A DNA stretch of 64,000 nt. It comes from Microbotryum silenes-acaulis. Its lineage: Eukaryota; Basidiomycota; Microbotryomycetes; Microbotryales; Microbotryaceae. The notes below the pieces were generated by a model. The model did no database searches. It was given only the letters and a program-made list of their open reading frames with translations, and was not told where the DNA came from. The translations under genes and the position numbers were made by a program. The DNA lies in the NCBI GenBank assembly GCA_003665825.1, contig QPFY01000013.1, positions 62,001 to 126,000 on the forward strand, given 5' to 3'. This document shows, one piece after another, positions 12,603 through 23,624 of the stretch; position 1 is the stretch's first letter, and each line of letters opens with the position of its first letter.

Positions 12603-13220
12603 ATGGTCCAAATCCAGGAAGTGACCAACGAAGACGCGTGGTCGGATGCGTCCTCGAACGCCTCGGACGACTCGCCCTCGGCCGCTCAACGACCCGGTGC
12701 CGCGCTCGACTCGGACGACGACGACGACGACGACCTCTCTCTCACACCTTTTGACCCCTCCACCGAAACGCTCTCGAGTCGTTTCTACGCTCTGAAGGAC
12801 ATGTTCCCCCCCTCCACGCGAGCCTCACTGCACACCTCCGCCTCCACTCTCCATTCCTGGGCCTGGAGTCTCGGTACTTTTGGAGGCAGTGCGGCGTGGA
12901 TCGCGTGCACGAGTGCGATCTTGGTCGGTTTGCCTTTGATGTTGGCCATCGAGGGGGAAGCAGGTTTGGTGCAGCAGGAGTTGCAGTACATGGGGCAGCA
13001 GGTCAGCTTTTTTTTTACTTTGCGCGAATTCGACCACGAACGAGATTGCCTACCCATCGGCAGATGTCTACTCTGCCCGGGAGAGACCCCGTTGAATACG
13101 ATCTATGATTAACACCCATGTTGTATACTCCCTCGACAGGCCGCGACACCGCAAGCGCAAACGCAAACCCAATTCGCCCAACCGGCGCAACCGGGCCAGA
13201 TCGTACCCCCCGGCTTCTAA
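12603..13220 (+). CDS. TOM22: Mitochondrial import receptor subunit TOM22
   Basis: Two exons, 12603-13001 and 13140-13220, encode 159 residues (yeast Tom22 has 152). The intron is 138 bp with GT-AG ends in phase 0. The N-terminal cytosolic part is acidic, with a run of seven aspartates around residue 40, as expected for the presequence-binding receptor face. The family signature SSRFYALKDMFPPSTR precedes a single membrane segment, about AWIACTSAILVGLPLMLAI. The short C-terminal tail in the intermembrane space is rich in Gln, Ala and Pro and ends in PPGF. By family knowledge it is the central receptor and organiser of the TOM complex. The start at 12603 gives MVQIQEV, the usual Tom22 N-terminus; an upstream in-frame ATG (12465) would add a low-complexity proline/histidine extension and is judged 5' UTR. 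Confidence 0.93.
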
Positions 13221-13565
13221 ACAACCACGTACTTGAATTGGGAAGCAAGACAGAACACTAACGATTAGAACAAGTTGGACGTTGCTGGGCAAGACACGGC
13301 CGGAGCGGAGGAAGAGACAGGGGAATGCGTCGCAGGTCTCTCTTTTTTGTATCATAACGTCGGCTACGAACTGGCCCCATCATCTTTTCTGATGGATTCT
13401 ATGCAAACTCAACCTCACCTATCATCCTTCTGCGCTGATAGCATGCCGAGTGGCGCTCCTCTCTGCTCCTCCGCTCTCTCCGGCGACGCCCTTCGCAGCC
13501 GCCGCCGCTCCGGTGGTGACGTGTCGCTCTCTCTGTCTCTCTACCTGTGACTCCTCGAGGGAAAC
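13221..13565. other. Intergenic region, no gene seen
   Basis: This 345-bp space separates the TOM22 stop from the proposed start of the next forward gene. It may hold the TOM22 terminator and the downstream promoter; no clear element was identified. Confidence 0.4.
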
Positions 13566-15415
13566 ATGTCCCTGCTCCCACCACGGATCCTGCCTAGTAC
13601 CCTGCCTCGTACTCTGCCTTGCCTTGTCCCGTCCCGCACGCTCTGGACGTGTAGCACCTACCTCAGCGACTCCCCTGAGCCGCTCCTCTCTGAACTGAAA
13701 CGACGTCATCCCTCCCCGTCGTCCACACACCCGTTCTGCGCCCCCTCCACGCTGTTCTGCCTCTCCAAATCGACGCCCTTTTCCTACCTGTCCGAAATCC
13801 ACAGCCACCTCACTTGGCAAGGGCATCGGGTCCTCGGCGCCTTGACCGAAACGCCGTACCCTCCCTCCTCCTGCAGTCCCCACCCCTTCTCCCTCTCCCT
13901 AGCCACCTACACGCCCACCTGTACGACCCAGGCCAGAGCTCACGCCATATACTCGACCCTCCTAGGCCGTCCCAACATCTCGCTCGGACGGGAACACAAA
14001 TCGCCGCGCTCGCTGCACTCGGACGATCAGGATGAGTTGTCCGAAGCGGCCTTGCGCGCCTTCTTGACAGGCGAGCAGGGCTGGAGTTTTGGGTTCAACA
14101 CCTCGAGTACGCACGCTGGCCAAGGGAAGGGGGAGGGGAAGAGGTGGGAAGGTTTGGAAGGGATCGAGTCAGTTCTCGAGCGTCGAGAAAGGGAGCGATC
14201 GATCCTCCCCCCACTCTCAACTGAGCTCTCTCCCCCCACTTGACCCCTGTCCAGTCCCGCCCACGTCAAACAACTCATCTACATCACCTCGGATCGCTCC
14301 ACACCTCTCCTTCAACTCCTCTCTACTACATACGCCAACACCCAAAAAGTCCGTTCTCAAACCGCGAAAGCCCCCCACATGCCACTGAATAACCTTCCCT
14401 CTCTTTCTCCGACAACCCCCCCATAGCTCGGTCTAACAGCTTCTTCCACACCTTTTCACTCCCCCACGGGTCAGCCCTTCACGCTCATCACACCCGATGG
14501 GGAACTGCATTCGACAGGGGCAGTAGCGATAGCGATCGTCGACGAGACCGCTCAGACTGCCAAGACCAAAGGCGTTCAAGTCGGTTACGAAGGTCTAGTC
14601 CCTTTCGGTCTGGGGGAGGACAAGGCGTTCAAAGTGACCTCGTACGTTTCCCCATGGTACAAACAAAACTCTCCAATATTTACGGTACTGGACCTATCCT
14701 TCTACCCACAGTTCAAAAGGCAACATCATCCTCACCCTTTCGAGTCAAAACGCCGCTCGCCTTTTGCTCAACGCCGTCAACGCTCTCCAAGCATCCTCCC
14801 CCAACCCCTCCCACCCAAAACCCAAAACATGGTCCCTCTCCCAATCCGAAAAAGACCAACCCTTCTACGCCGCCGTATTCCCCACCAAACCCCCACCATC
14901 CCACCCCTCGGGAACGATCGACCTCTTCGAAGCCTCTTTCGTCTGTCGTTTAATGGCAGGAGATCCATCCCGAGGCGCGATGAGTTTGGATACGGAACGC
15001 GATCTTAAAAAGGGGGATTGGGTCGTCGTCAGTTTTTTTTCAAAGAAGGCTCCCTCTCTTGACTTGTGACTGGAGCTAACGACCTTATGTTGGGCTCGGG
15101 ACAACGCTCACGCAGTTCCTTCGACACGATCCCCTCGCCCCCTCTCTATCAAGCCATACCTTCCCTTCCCCACTCTTTCAATTCCTCACCCTCCCCTCAT
15201 CCGAAGACCTACCCAACACCTCATCCCACACCCCCACCCCCACCTCCTCCCAAGTCCAAATTCTACCCCGTTTCCTAGCAGCTTCAGAGAACGGCGTGAT
15301 CGTCCCCGCTTCTTCAATCAGTACGGGAGCTGGTACGGATTGGGTGTGTTCGATTGAGGGGAGTTGGACTGGGCTTGGGAGAGGAAATGAAATGATCAAG
15401 GGGTGCAGGAGCTGA
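13566..15415 (+). CDS. Probable FIST-domain protein
   Basis: Five exons (13566-14167, 14255-14348, 14427-14641, 14712-15027, 15116-15415) join in frame to give 508 residues; all four introns (70-88 bp) are GT-AG. The N-terminus is rich in Pro, Ser, Leu and Arg with no acidic residues for about 35 positions and could be a mitochondrial presequence. The middle has LIYITSDRSTPLLQLLSTTY, then LGLTASSTPFHSPTGQPFTL and TGAVAIAIVDE. This resembles the FIST (F-box and intracellular signal transduction) N-domain, in which alternating strands present a small-ligand pocket. The C-terminal exon ends in DWVCSIEGSWTGLGRGNEM. FIST proteins are thought to sense small molecules; no partner is encoded nearby. 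The first ATG is uncertain, because the region before it has no clear promoter signature. The gene model is firmer than the family name. Confidence 0.6.
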
Positions 15416-15667
15416 TTCAGTAGAAATCGATCCTGGTTCGGCTTTGAAGTGTTGTACTTTTCGTCAAGGTTGTGAGGAAAGCAAGTGCGAGATTAGGGAT
15501 TACTAATGCGTTAAAGTAGAGAGCATCACGGACGAAATGCAGAGGCAGGGACAGACACACGAACGAAAGACGGAAAAAGACGACAAAAATTGCTACAAGC
15601 GAGGATGACGGACTGATTGGTGAACAGGAACCCTAACACAAGCCTCAAATCCCGACCCTACGACCTT

Positions 15668-17111
15668 TCACTCTCCTCCGTAAGCCGACCTCTTCCTCGG
15701 CGCCCCCGGCCCCTGCCCTACATCAAGCATGCCAGATCCACGACCGTTGATCTTGTTCTTCTCCGGCGTTACCTGCTCCTCATCCTTTCCCCCAACCACG
15801 ACCTTCGCCTCTAGACCTCCCACTTGGGGGGTAGGCAACTCGCCATCCTCATCCTCTTCACGCTCAGTCTCGGTCTGCGGTTCCTCGCCTTCCGCAGGCG
15901 GTCGTTCGTCCAAAAGGGTCGACTCAGCTGGCGCTTCAGCATCCCCTTTAACAGGAACAACGACAATCTTATTCGACGTCATCGTCAACTTGTCCTTGTT
16001 CTTCGCATTCTCACTCGTCTTGACTTGAGTCTTGACCTTTTTCATTACTAATCCATTCGTCTTTTTCGTCTTCCCGTTCGTCTTCTTCTTCGAAGCCGCA
16101 AGCGTCCCAGCCTTGACGCGAGCTTTCATAACCGTCTTGATCCTCGTCGTCGATTTTTTCACAGCCGACTTCTTGACCATTTCTTTCTTGGGTTTCTTGG
16201 CAGCCAGTTCGGGCAACGAGTCTGTAGTAGTTCGGAGATGTTGAAGACCGGTTGCGGTCATCTTGTACGACGCTCCGATCTATTGACCGAAACCCCGGAC
16301 CCCAACGACTGTCCATTAAATCACCCCGAACTTTCCAACAACTAACCCACCTCGACCAACTCACCAATTGCAACAACCCTTCATCAACCGCATGCTATAA
16401 ACAAAATCAAAAATCAGGGGGTATGAACTCTCGCTCGACTTTTCAGGCCCGCCCCAGCCTGGGCCGTGGCCTTGAAGCTTGAAGCTTCAACTTCGAATCG
16501 AATCACTAACCTCTAGAGCCCTCTTGAGCGCTAACTTGCTACTCGTTTTATTCATATCGATCTCGTACACTTCTTGAAGGTATTTTTTGATCTTGACGTG
16601 AGCCAATTTGGTACTGAAAGGAGAAAGAAAAAGAGGATTAGGGGAGCAAGGTTCTTCGCGCCTGTCAATTAAATCTTTCGGTTCGAGTTTCGAGTTTCGG
16701 TTCGAGGTTCAAGGTTCGAGTTTCGAGTTTTCTAGTTTCGGTTCGGTTCGTCCGAATCCCAACGAATGGGAATCCGCGTTCAAAGGCGCGCGCGCGATGT
16801 CAAAATTCGGACGGCGCGCCACCGATCGCATGAGTTCGAATTCGAGTCCTCGGTTGTACTACTCACTGTCGATCCACATTCACAAACGCTTCCTGTAGTA
16901 CAAAGAACCGAGATGTTCAGATATCTTGCCCCCCAAGTGTCAGCGCCGAACGAATTCCAAGAGGGGAGAGGGGGGAATCGTGGCACAACGATCGGACTCG
17001 ACGGATCATGGGGCTTGTGGAAGGATGACTCACGTAAACCATGTCAGCGTAGGTGGGGTGATTCTTGACCATATTTTCGACAAAGTTGGATGTTATGGCG
17101 TTGTAGATGAG
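15668..17111 (-). CDS. Linker-histone H1-like protein (H15 winged helix), 5' end not resolved
   Basis: Five in-frame exons were traced: 17111-17034, 16892-16867, 16613-16511, 16394-16365 and 16279-15668, the smallest only 26 and 30 bp. Joined, the first part has FVENMVKNHPTYADMVY, then KLAHVKIKKYLQEVYEID, ALKRALEHAVDEGLLQLIGASYKMT. This follows the H15 globular-domain pattern (HPTY-x-DM, ...ALKRA...GLLQ-GASYK). A lysine-rich tail (AKKPKKEMVKKSAVKKS and more) follows, as in histone H1. The last 80 residues are unusual: a Glu/Asp-rich stretch and a final GAPRKRSAYGGE. The likely role is binding nucleosome linker DNA. The true start is not visible: the frame before 17111 has a stop, so either another 5' exon exists or translation begins at the internal ATG near 17070. 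Confidence 0.7.
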
Positions 17112-17529
17112 CTAGTAGCGATGAAACGTACAAGACTCGGGAGGGTGATGGGAAGAACGTGAGAGAGAGTCGCTTCCGCCCGGACTCGCGCCGATTCGAG
17201 CCCCACCGCCCTCTCTGGTTGCACGGACCTCCTGTCTGCACCGGGTCGAGCATGCGCCGGGCGCCTGGTTTAGGCGGAGGGATGGCGCGTTGAACCACAT
17301 CAAGGTCGCAGCCGAGTGGAACAAGTTGGTTGTTCGTGCACGGAAACGGGTGGAACTCGAAACTTATTTTCATTGTTTATTGAGAGTCTTAAACACCATT
17401 CATCGGACCGCAGAATCAATTCGGCTGAGTTAGGAGAACAAGGAGCCTCCTCCCCCCCGATGCGAAATGAACCGGCGCCGGCGTGAACGGCCCGACGAAA
17501 CCGAGGCTTGATCATCACGATGTGCCTCG
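17112..17529. other. Intergenic, possible 5' exon and promoter of the H1-like gene
   Basis: No conserved frame is visible. The missing first exon of the H1-like gene is expected here on the reverse strand. The right edge is the target-site copy (17522-17529) of the hAT-like element. Confidence 0.4.
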
Positions 17530-18693
17530 CAGGGTTCCCCATTAGATAAGATGATCTCGCAGATATTAGATATAAAAAAAAGATATTAGATATCTATCTA
17601 AAAAGTTCGGGCTCTGGCCCTTATCTATCTATCTCCCATCTTAGTCAGATATCTTAGATAGATGCCTAGATATCTAATAGATATCTAAGTGGATTAAGAT
17701 GAGATAGAGATAGATATCTTAGGAGATAAGATGCCAGATATCTTCGCTTGGAGGCGGTCGTTTGGGACTCGTGGGAGCCTGTTGGGTGGCCAGTACCACA
17801 ATTTAAGTATCACAAAATGTGGATGAACAGGCAAAGCTGGCTTTCTGTTCACTGTTTTCTGATTCTCTTGTATTGATAAGTGCTGGGAAGACGAATTATT
17901 GCTTGGTCAAGCGGGAGAATGCATTGAGGCCGATCGTTGTGCTAATCAGTGTCGTCAGAGTCGTCCGAAATCTCCACCTCCGCTGGGAACGACCGCCATG
18001 ACGTCTTTAACTTTACCTTCTCAGCTGAACTAGCTAGCTTGCCAGCGATCGTTTGCAGAGCCTCCTCTCAGTCGAAAGTAGTAAGTCTGTGCCTCATCGT
18101 TGGTGGCGAACTTCGTACTCGCGAGCTCCTCCTCAGCCGTGGGGACGTCCGACTCCAAGCTGCTTTAGCAAAGACTATCAATTACTAGTATAGTCGTTCG
18201 GCGAGGTGTGAGAGTGCGAGTGTGCGACGAAAGAAGAGAAAACGGCGCGGGTACATTGCGAAGTTCCCAAAATGTCGCAATTGCACCTCCTTTCTTTGTG
18301 TGATTTGTGTGATTAGTTGATGAAGCACGCTCTGGCAGCAAAAACGTCTGAAGGCCTCAGCTCCCAAATTGGCCCGTCGGCAAGCCGTCCCGCCTCACCC
18401 GCGGTTAGCGCTTGGGCCAAACCATGCGGCACAAACATGGGGATTGAGCCGAATACGATTTGAAATTCGATGTCCTCGCTAGGGAGCAAGAACCTCCTTA
18501 GGGGAAACTACAACTTCCAACGCAACAGGAGTCTGTACCAGACACAAAAAAAGTTAAGATATTTAAAGATATCTAAGGAAACCCCCGGGGCCTTATCTAT
18601 CTATCTAAGATATTTGGCCCCTAGATAAGATGACATCTATATCTTAGCGAGATGTGCTAAGATAGATATCTAGACATCTAATGGGGAACCCTG
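17530..18693. mobile_element. Non-autonomous hAT-type DNA transposon with 8-bp target duplication
   Basis: The 1,164-bp element begins with CAGGGTTCCCCATTAGAT (17530-17547) and ends with its exact reverse complement (18676-18693). It is flanked on both sides by GTGCCTCG (17522-17529 and 18694-18701). Perfect 18-bp inverted ends beginning CAG plus an 8-bp duplication are the hAT superfamily pattern. Both ends carry AT-rich subterminal arrays of AGATATCT and TATCTATC type words (about 17560-17740 and 18545-18675), probably transposase-binding repeats. The interior has no long reading frame, so it depends on a transposase from elsewhere. The intact duplication and perfect ends suggest recent movement. 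A truncated relative lies at 35629. Confidence 0.85.
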
Positions 18694-18806
18694 GTGCCTC
18701 GCTCGTCCCCACCTCGCTTTAGACTCGAACCTGAACCTGAACGATCGTGAGAACGTCCTCGGACGCGTGAACCTATTCAACTCGAGGTGCAAGCTCAGCA
18801 GACCTT

Positions 18807-18953
18807 AGTTGGTGCGTTGTGAATGAGGATTAGCAGGAAGGCGGCTATCGGTTATTTGATTAGAAGCGCGCGTTTGTTTAGTGAAGCCTGGCGATGCGCA
18901 CCAACCGTTGTCTTCTCTCCACGGTTGGATTACACGCTCGTCAGTCTCTTATT
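18807..18953 (+). repeat. copia-1 5' LTR
   Basis: 147 bp, begins AGTTGGTGCG and ends CTCTTATT; near-identical to the copy at 23473. It is short for an LTR, and no obvious TATA box or poly-A signal was recognised. Confidence 0.9.
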
Positions 18954-18965
18954 TGGTAGCGTCTG
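18954..18965 (+). other. copia-1 primer-binding site
   Basis: TGGTAGCGTCTG follows the LTR immediately. Its first eight bases match the Ty1 primer site, complementary to the 3' end of initiator methionine tRNA, so priming from the tRNA 3' end is inferred. Confidence 0.7.
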
Positions 18966-19018
18966 TATTGCCGCAAGGCACAGATCCGCACGCAGAAAAG
19001 ACGCAGCGCATATCCAAG

Positions 19019-19456
19019 ATGGCGACTCCCACGGCTGACCACGTCAGTCTGATGGGCGACCTATACGGCAAAGTCGATGCCACCAACTGGGGTGTTGCCA
19101 GGGAACGACTCCAGAACGTCCTGAAAGGCGAGGGCCGCCTCAAGCACGTTACCGGTGCTCTAGACGTCGGCCCCGAGCCTTTGCAGTCCGAGTTCACTCG
19201 CTTGGAGGGCGACAACCGGGTAGACGATGTGGCCACCTATCGCAACCAACTTCGATTGTACCGTCAGGATGTCGACGCTCTCGACCAGGCCCTTGCGCAG
19301 GCGCGCAACACGCTAATCGTATGCTTGGGGGAGTCCACCTTCGCCCGCGTCAAAGCCAACGCTACGCACGACTTGTGGGCCGCGCTCGATAAGGATCTCG
19401 GTCGCGCTTCGGACGATTTCATGCGCTCAGCGAAGCTCGACGTCCTCTTCTTGTGA
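19019..19456 (+). pseudogene. copia-1 gag, 5' part, ends in a frameshift
   Basis: The frame from the ATG at 19019 gives 145 residues of copia-type gag (LYGKVDATNWGVARERLQNVL..., then a helical region with RNQLRLYRQDVDALDQAL). It stops at a TGA at 19454-19456. The gag sequence clearly continues in another frame ([22 protein letters not shown]), so a small indel near 19445-19455 has broken the gene. Programmed frameshifting is less likely, because Ty1/copia elements of this type place gag and pol in one frame or shift after the zinc knuckle, not inside gag. Confidence 0.75.
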
Positions 19457-19508
19457 GCCATTTGTCGACGGCGAAGCGCTCGACCCATGGCTTGCGAACT
19501 TCAACCGG

Positions 19509-22500
19509 TTGTTTGAGGACCTCGTCGCCGCCCACGTCTCCCGTGACAAAGCCTATCAACGCGCCAGGATCGACGGCACATCGTTCACCCAGAGCGATTT
19601 CGACAAGTGGGTACCACCGCCCGCGCTGTCCGAGGGCGTTCGCATGGACCTCTTGAAGGCTAGGATGCCGAGGAACCTCGTGACGGTCATCGACTCCATC
19701 GGCACGCTCCCATCGCTCGAGCAAGTTGAGGGCGCGATACGTAGGGCCGCACTTTCCTCGAGCCAGCAGACCGAGCCCATCGCGGAGGCATTGGCGGCAC
19801 GGGTGCAGTCTCGGAGTCAGCCAGCCTCGGGTCGTCCTCGCTCGAAACCCTCGAGGCCTGAAGGAAGGGAGGCGCCGAGGTACCGGAAGGACGACCCGAG
19901 GGTGCCCGGCCTCAAGGAGAGGTGGCCTCACGGGATCTCGCACGCTGGTCGCCTGAAACTGGGTCGGATGCAGTGCAGAAGGTGCTACGAGCAGGGACAT
20001 CTTGGCGACGAATGCACGGTGCCGTCGGCAGAGGTCTCTCGCCGCCGCATCGCTGTTCTCGCCAAACACAACATCACCATTAGCGCGGCCGACGTAATGG
20101 CGCTCGTCGCCGTCGACCGTGCACCCGAGGCTCAGCTCGAGGACGAGGCCTACGAGGGATACTTTGTCGTCGGCGTACCCATTGGTGACGACGACACGGC
20201 GCTATACCTGAGCGACATCCCGCGCTACTTGCTTGATTCGGGTGCGACCCGCCACATGACGACTCGCCGGGACCTCCTCATCGACTTCAAGCCCTTCACC
20301 ACGGAGCGCGTCCGGGTCGTCGGCGCCTTCAACTCCAGTGCCATGGCGACCGGTACGGGCACTCTCCGTTTCGGTGTCGACGAAGCGTCCATCGAGCTCC
20401 ACAACGTCCTCCTCGTCCCCGGTCTGTCCGCTGAACTCGTCTCTCTCGCCGGCCTGATGAAGGACGGGTATGAGCTATCCAACGAGTGCGACGCGGCTGG
20501 GAAACATACCGGGATCGTGATCTCGAGCGCGACCTCCCGCCTTTCCTTCGCCCTCGATCGCAACCACTACGTGCTTCAGGCAAGTTCTCACCCACCTCCT
20601 CGGGCGGATCACCTGGCGCTGACTGCCACCACCTTGCCTACAGACGTAGTGCTTTGGCATCAGCGCTTGGGTCATCCTTCTTGGGGTCGTTTGGTAGAGC
20701 TTGTTAGGTCGGGTCAAATTCCACTCGACGTAGCCGCTGTAACTCCGGATCAGATTCGCCTCCTCGATCAGTGCGATGCTTGCTGCGCCGGCAAAACCGT
20801 CTCTTCCCCGAACCGAGAACCCGCGAGCCACCCCGCGGACGCACCTTTCTCCCGTGTCTTTGCCGACGTGTGGGGTCCTTCCCCTGTGCCCGCACTTTCG
20901 GGTGCTCGTTACCTCTGCGGCATCACGGACGAGTTTTCGCGCTTCCGCTGGGCTCGCAGCATCCGGCTCAAGAGTGACTCGGCAGCCGTCCTTCAGGATT
21001 TTGTTGCGATGTCGAAGACCCAGTACGGGGGCCAGGGCGTCATGACGCTGCGCACGGACAGAGGGGGCGAGTTTGTGAACCACAGGCTCCGGGATTGGCT
21101 CGCCGCGCGGGGCATTTTCCACGAGCTCTCCACAGCGTACGAGCACGGCCAGATGGGCGTTCAGGAACGCAGCTGGCGAACGATCTTCAACTCCGTTCGC
21201 GCCTGGCTCCATCGCTCGGGACTGCCTCCCGCACTTTGGGATGAAGCGGCGCACACCGCGATCTACGTCATAAATCTGCTCCCCTCGTCGCCGCTTCAGC
21301 AGCGCAACCCAGACTCTGTGCTGCACGAACCCTCGGACCCGGTCACGGACACCCGCCGCCCCCGCCTCGACCGTGTCAAGACCTGGGGCTGTGCCGCTCA
21401 CGTGCCGCTCGCCCCCGAGCAACGTCCCAACAAGCTGGCCCCGCGATCCCACCTCTGCTACTTTGTTGGCTACTCCTCGCGATCCAAGGCCTGGCGCTTC
21501 TTCGATCCGGTTCGCAACAAGGTCTTCGAGTCGTCTCAGGCCAGGTTCTTTGAGGACCGTTTCTTTCCCGCTGCGGTGAGCCCTGCCATGCCTGCCATCC
21601 CTGTCGCGGTCGGTTTGTCCTACCCGCCCGCGCCGCTCGGCATCGGTTCCGCCGCTGCGCCCCCTGTCGCCGAAGTGCCGGCCGTGGCTGCCGCTGCCGC
21701 CGCTCCGCCACCCGTTCCGCCCGCCCTCGCATTTTCGAACCCTGGCCCGGCAAACGCACCGCCCGATGGTGATCGCTCCACCCGGACCCGTCGTCCGCCT
21801 GACTACCTCGGATTTGCTCACGCGGCACAGCATTGGGAGTTCGCCGAGCACGCGGCCATCCAGTTCGATGACTTCGACGAAGGTGACCCTGAAACGCAGA
21901 TGTACTCGTTTGAGGAAGTCTCTGCGCTCCTCGCCAAGATCGACAGCGATGACACTCCTTCGGTCCAGGCCGCCCTCGCTGGCCCCTTTCGTGATTACTG
22001 GCTGGCCGCCATGTCGGTGGAGGAGGGAGCTCTCGCCGCTAAGAACACGTTCTTCAAGCCGGTTCGACCCCTGCCCGGGGCCATTGTCATCGGGAGCATG
22101 TGGGTGCTCCTCGTCAAGCGCAATGCGGAGGGTCAAATTGTCAAGTACAAAGCTCGACTTGTTGCGCGCGGGGACATGCAAAAACGCCTGGGGGTGCATA
22201 TCGATTCGTTCTCGCCCACAGGTCGAGCCGCCTCCCATCGACTGTTACTCGCCCTCGCCGTCGAGAACGAGTGGGAGACCCGCCAGTTCGACGTCTCGTC
22301 TGCGTACCTCAACGGCAACCTCGGCGGGACCGAGATCTACATGCGACTACCCGGAGGCGACATCGTGCGCTTGCAGCGCGCTCTCTACGGCCTCGTTCAG
22401 GCGGGCCGCGAGTGGTACAAGGTCTTCACTGAATGGATCCTGTCCATTGGCTTCACCCGCACTGACAGTGACCATGCCGTTTTCGTTTTCGTTCGCAAAG

Positions 22501-23499
22501 AGGGGGATCGACGGTCTGCTCACAGGTGACGGGGATCTCGACGGCGTGCTCTGTCAGCTCAAGGCTCGGTTCGAAGCTCGCAGCACCGACGAGGCTTCCT
22601 TCTTCCTCGGCCAGAGCATCCGTCGTGAGGGCAAGACGGGTGCTGCGATCGTCAACCAGGGACATTTCGTCGATGCCATCCTCGAGGAACACCACATGGC
22701 CAATGCCTCCCCCCGCCCCACGCCTCTCGCGGCTCCGTCGACTCTGAGGAATCGCGCTGACTCCGGTTTTGATCCTGCCTCGATCCCCTATCGCGCCATT
22801 GTAGGCAAGCTCTTATACCTCTCTGGCACCACCCGACCCGACATCGCGTTCGCCGTTGCCAAGGCTGCTCGTTTCTGCAACGACTTCACGGCGGAGCATT
22901 GGGAGGCGCTCAAACACATCCTGCGCTATCTTGTCGGTACCCGCAATTTTGGCATCCGCTATCAGAAGTACTTCCAGCCTATGTCGGCAATCTTGGAGGG
23001 ATTCGTCGATGCTGATCACGGCGCCGACCCGGTCACCCGCCGGAGCGTCTCGGGCTACGTGTTCATGTGCGCTGGTGGGGCTATCTCTTGGATCGCCAAG
23101 CGACAGACTCTCGTCACCCTCTCCAGTACCGAGGCCGAGTATGTGGCCATGTCATACGCCGCTCGCGAGGGGATTTGGTTACGTCGTTTGCTTGCGGATC
23201 TTGGCTTCGAGCAGACCGCTCCGACTCGTTTGCGGGGTGACAACCAGTCCGCCATCACTCTGGCCAAGCACCCGGCTTTCCATGCTCGTACCAAACATAT
23301 TGGCATCCACTTTCACTTCATCCGGGACCACATCGCGGGAGGCACGATCGAGATGGTCTGGGTGCCCACGGGCACCATAGCTGCGGACGTCCTCACCAAG
23401 GGGCTCGGGACACAGAAGCACTATCAGTTTGTACACGCGATGGGGCTTATAGATTCATCGCGTGAAGGGGCGAGTTGGTGTGTTGTGAATGAGGATTAG
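19509..23499 (+). pseudogene. copia-1 gag C-terminus and pol, broken in reverse transcriptase
   Basis: From 19509 an open frame runs 1,006 residues. It has a zinc knuckle [14 protein letters not shown]; protease [11 protein letters not shown]; and integrase with WHQRLGHPS...CDACCAGK zinc site, the acidic residues in RVFADVWGP and LRTDRGGEF, and an E in QERSWR. The reverse transcriptase has [10 protein letters not shown] and [12 protein letters not shown]. It terminates at 22529. The remainder continues in the +1 frame to 23499 with RNase H motifs ([37 protein letters not shown]). At about 22500-22525 the segment that should read ...LYVDD... is missing: VFVRKEGD is followed almost at once by [12 protein letters not shown]. 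The catalytic YVDD has therefore been deleted along with the frame, and no active polymerase can be made. Confidence 0.85.
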
Positions 23500-23619
23500 C
23501 AGGAAGGCGGCTATCGGTTATTTGATTAGAAGCGCGCATTTGTTTAGTGAAGCCTGGCGATGCGCACCAACCGTTGTCTTCTCTCCACGGTTGGATTACA
23601 CGCTCGTCAGTCTCTTATT
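23473..23619 (+). repeat. copia-1 3' LTR
   Basis: 147 bp, preceded by a purine-rich tract (GTGAAGGGGCG) that would serve as polypurine tract. It differs from the 5' LTR by C/T and G/A changes near the 5' third. Confidence 0.9.
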
Positions 23620-23624
23620 ACCTT

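Larger units (their letters stand above)
18807..23619 (+). mobile_element. Ty1/copia retrotransposon (copia-1), full-length but defective
   Basis: Two 147-bp LTRs (18807-18953 and 23473-23619) differ at two positions that I can see. The five bases ACCTT lie on both sides (18802-18806 and 23620-23624) as a target-site duplication. A primer-binding site starts directly after the 5' LTR. The order protease, integrase, reverse transcriptase, RNase H is that of copia (Pseudoviridae). The element is disabled by a gag frameshift and by a deletion removing the reverse-transcriptase YVDD motif. The LTR ends are AG...TT rather than the usual TG...CA. Confidence 0.9.

Noticed and set aside
17530..18693. 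Reading the GATA/TATC-rich tracts as simple microsatellites or a telomere-like array
   Set aside because: The perfect inverted ends, the 8-bp duplication and a second diverged copy show a transposon with subterminal repeats.
19440..19460. Programmed frameshift in copia-1 gag
   Set aside because: The shift lies inside gag rather than at the gag-pol border, and no slippery heptamer like the Ty1 CTTAGGC was seen.
20475..22238. 587-codon reverse frame inside copia-1
   Set aside because: Antisense of integrase and reverse transcriptase; composition is Arg/Gly-rich and has no recognisable motif.
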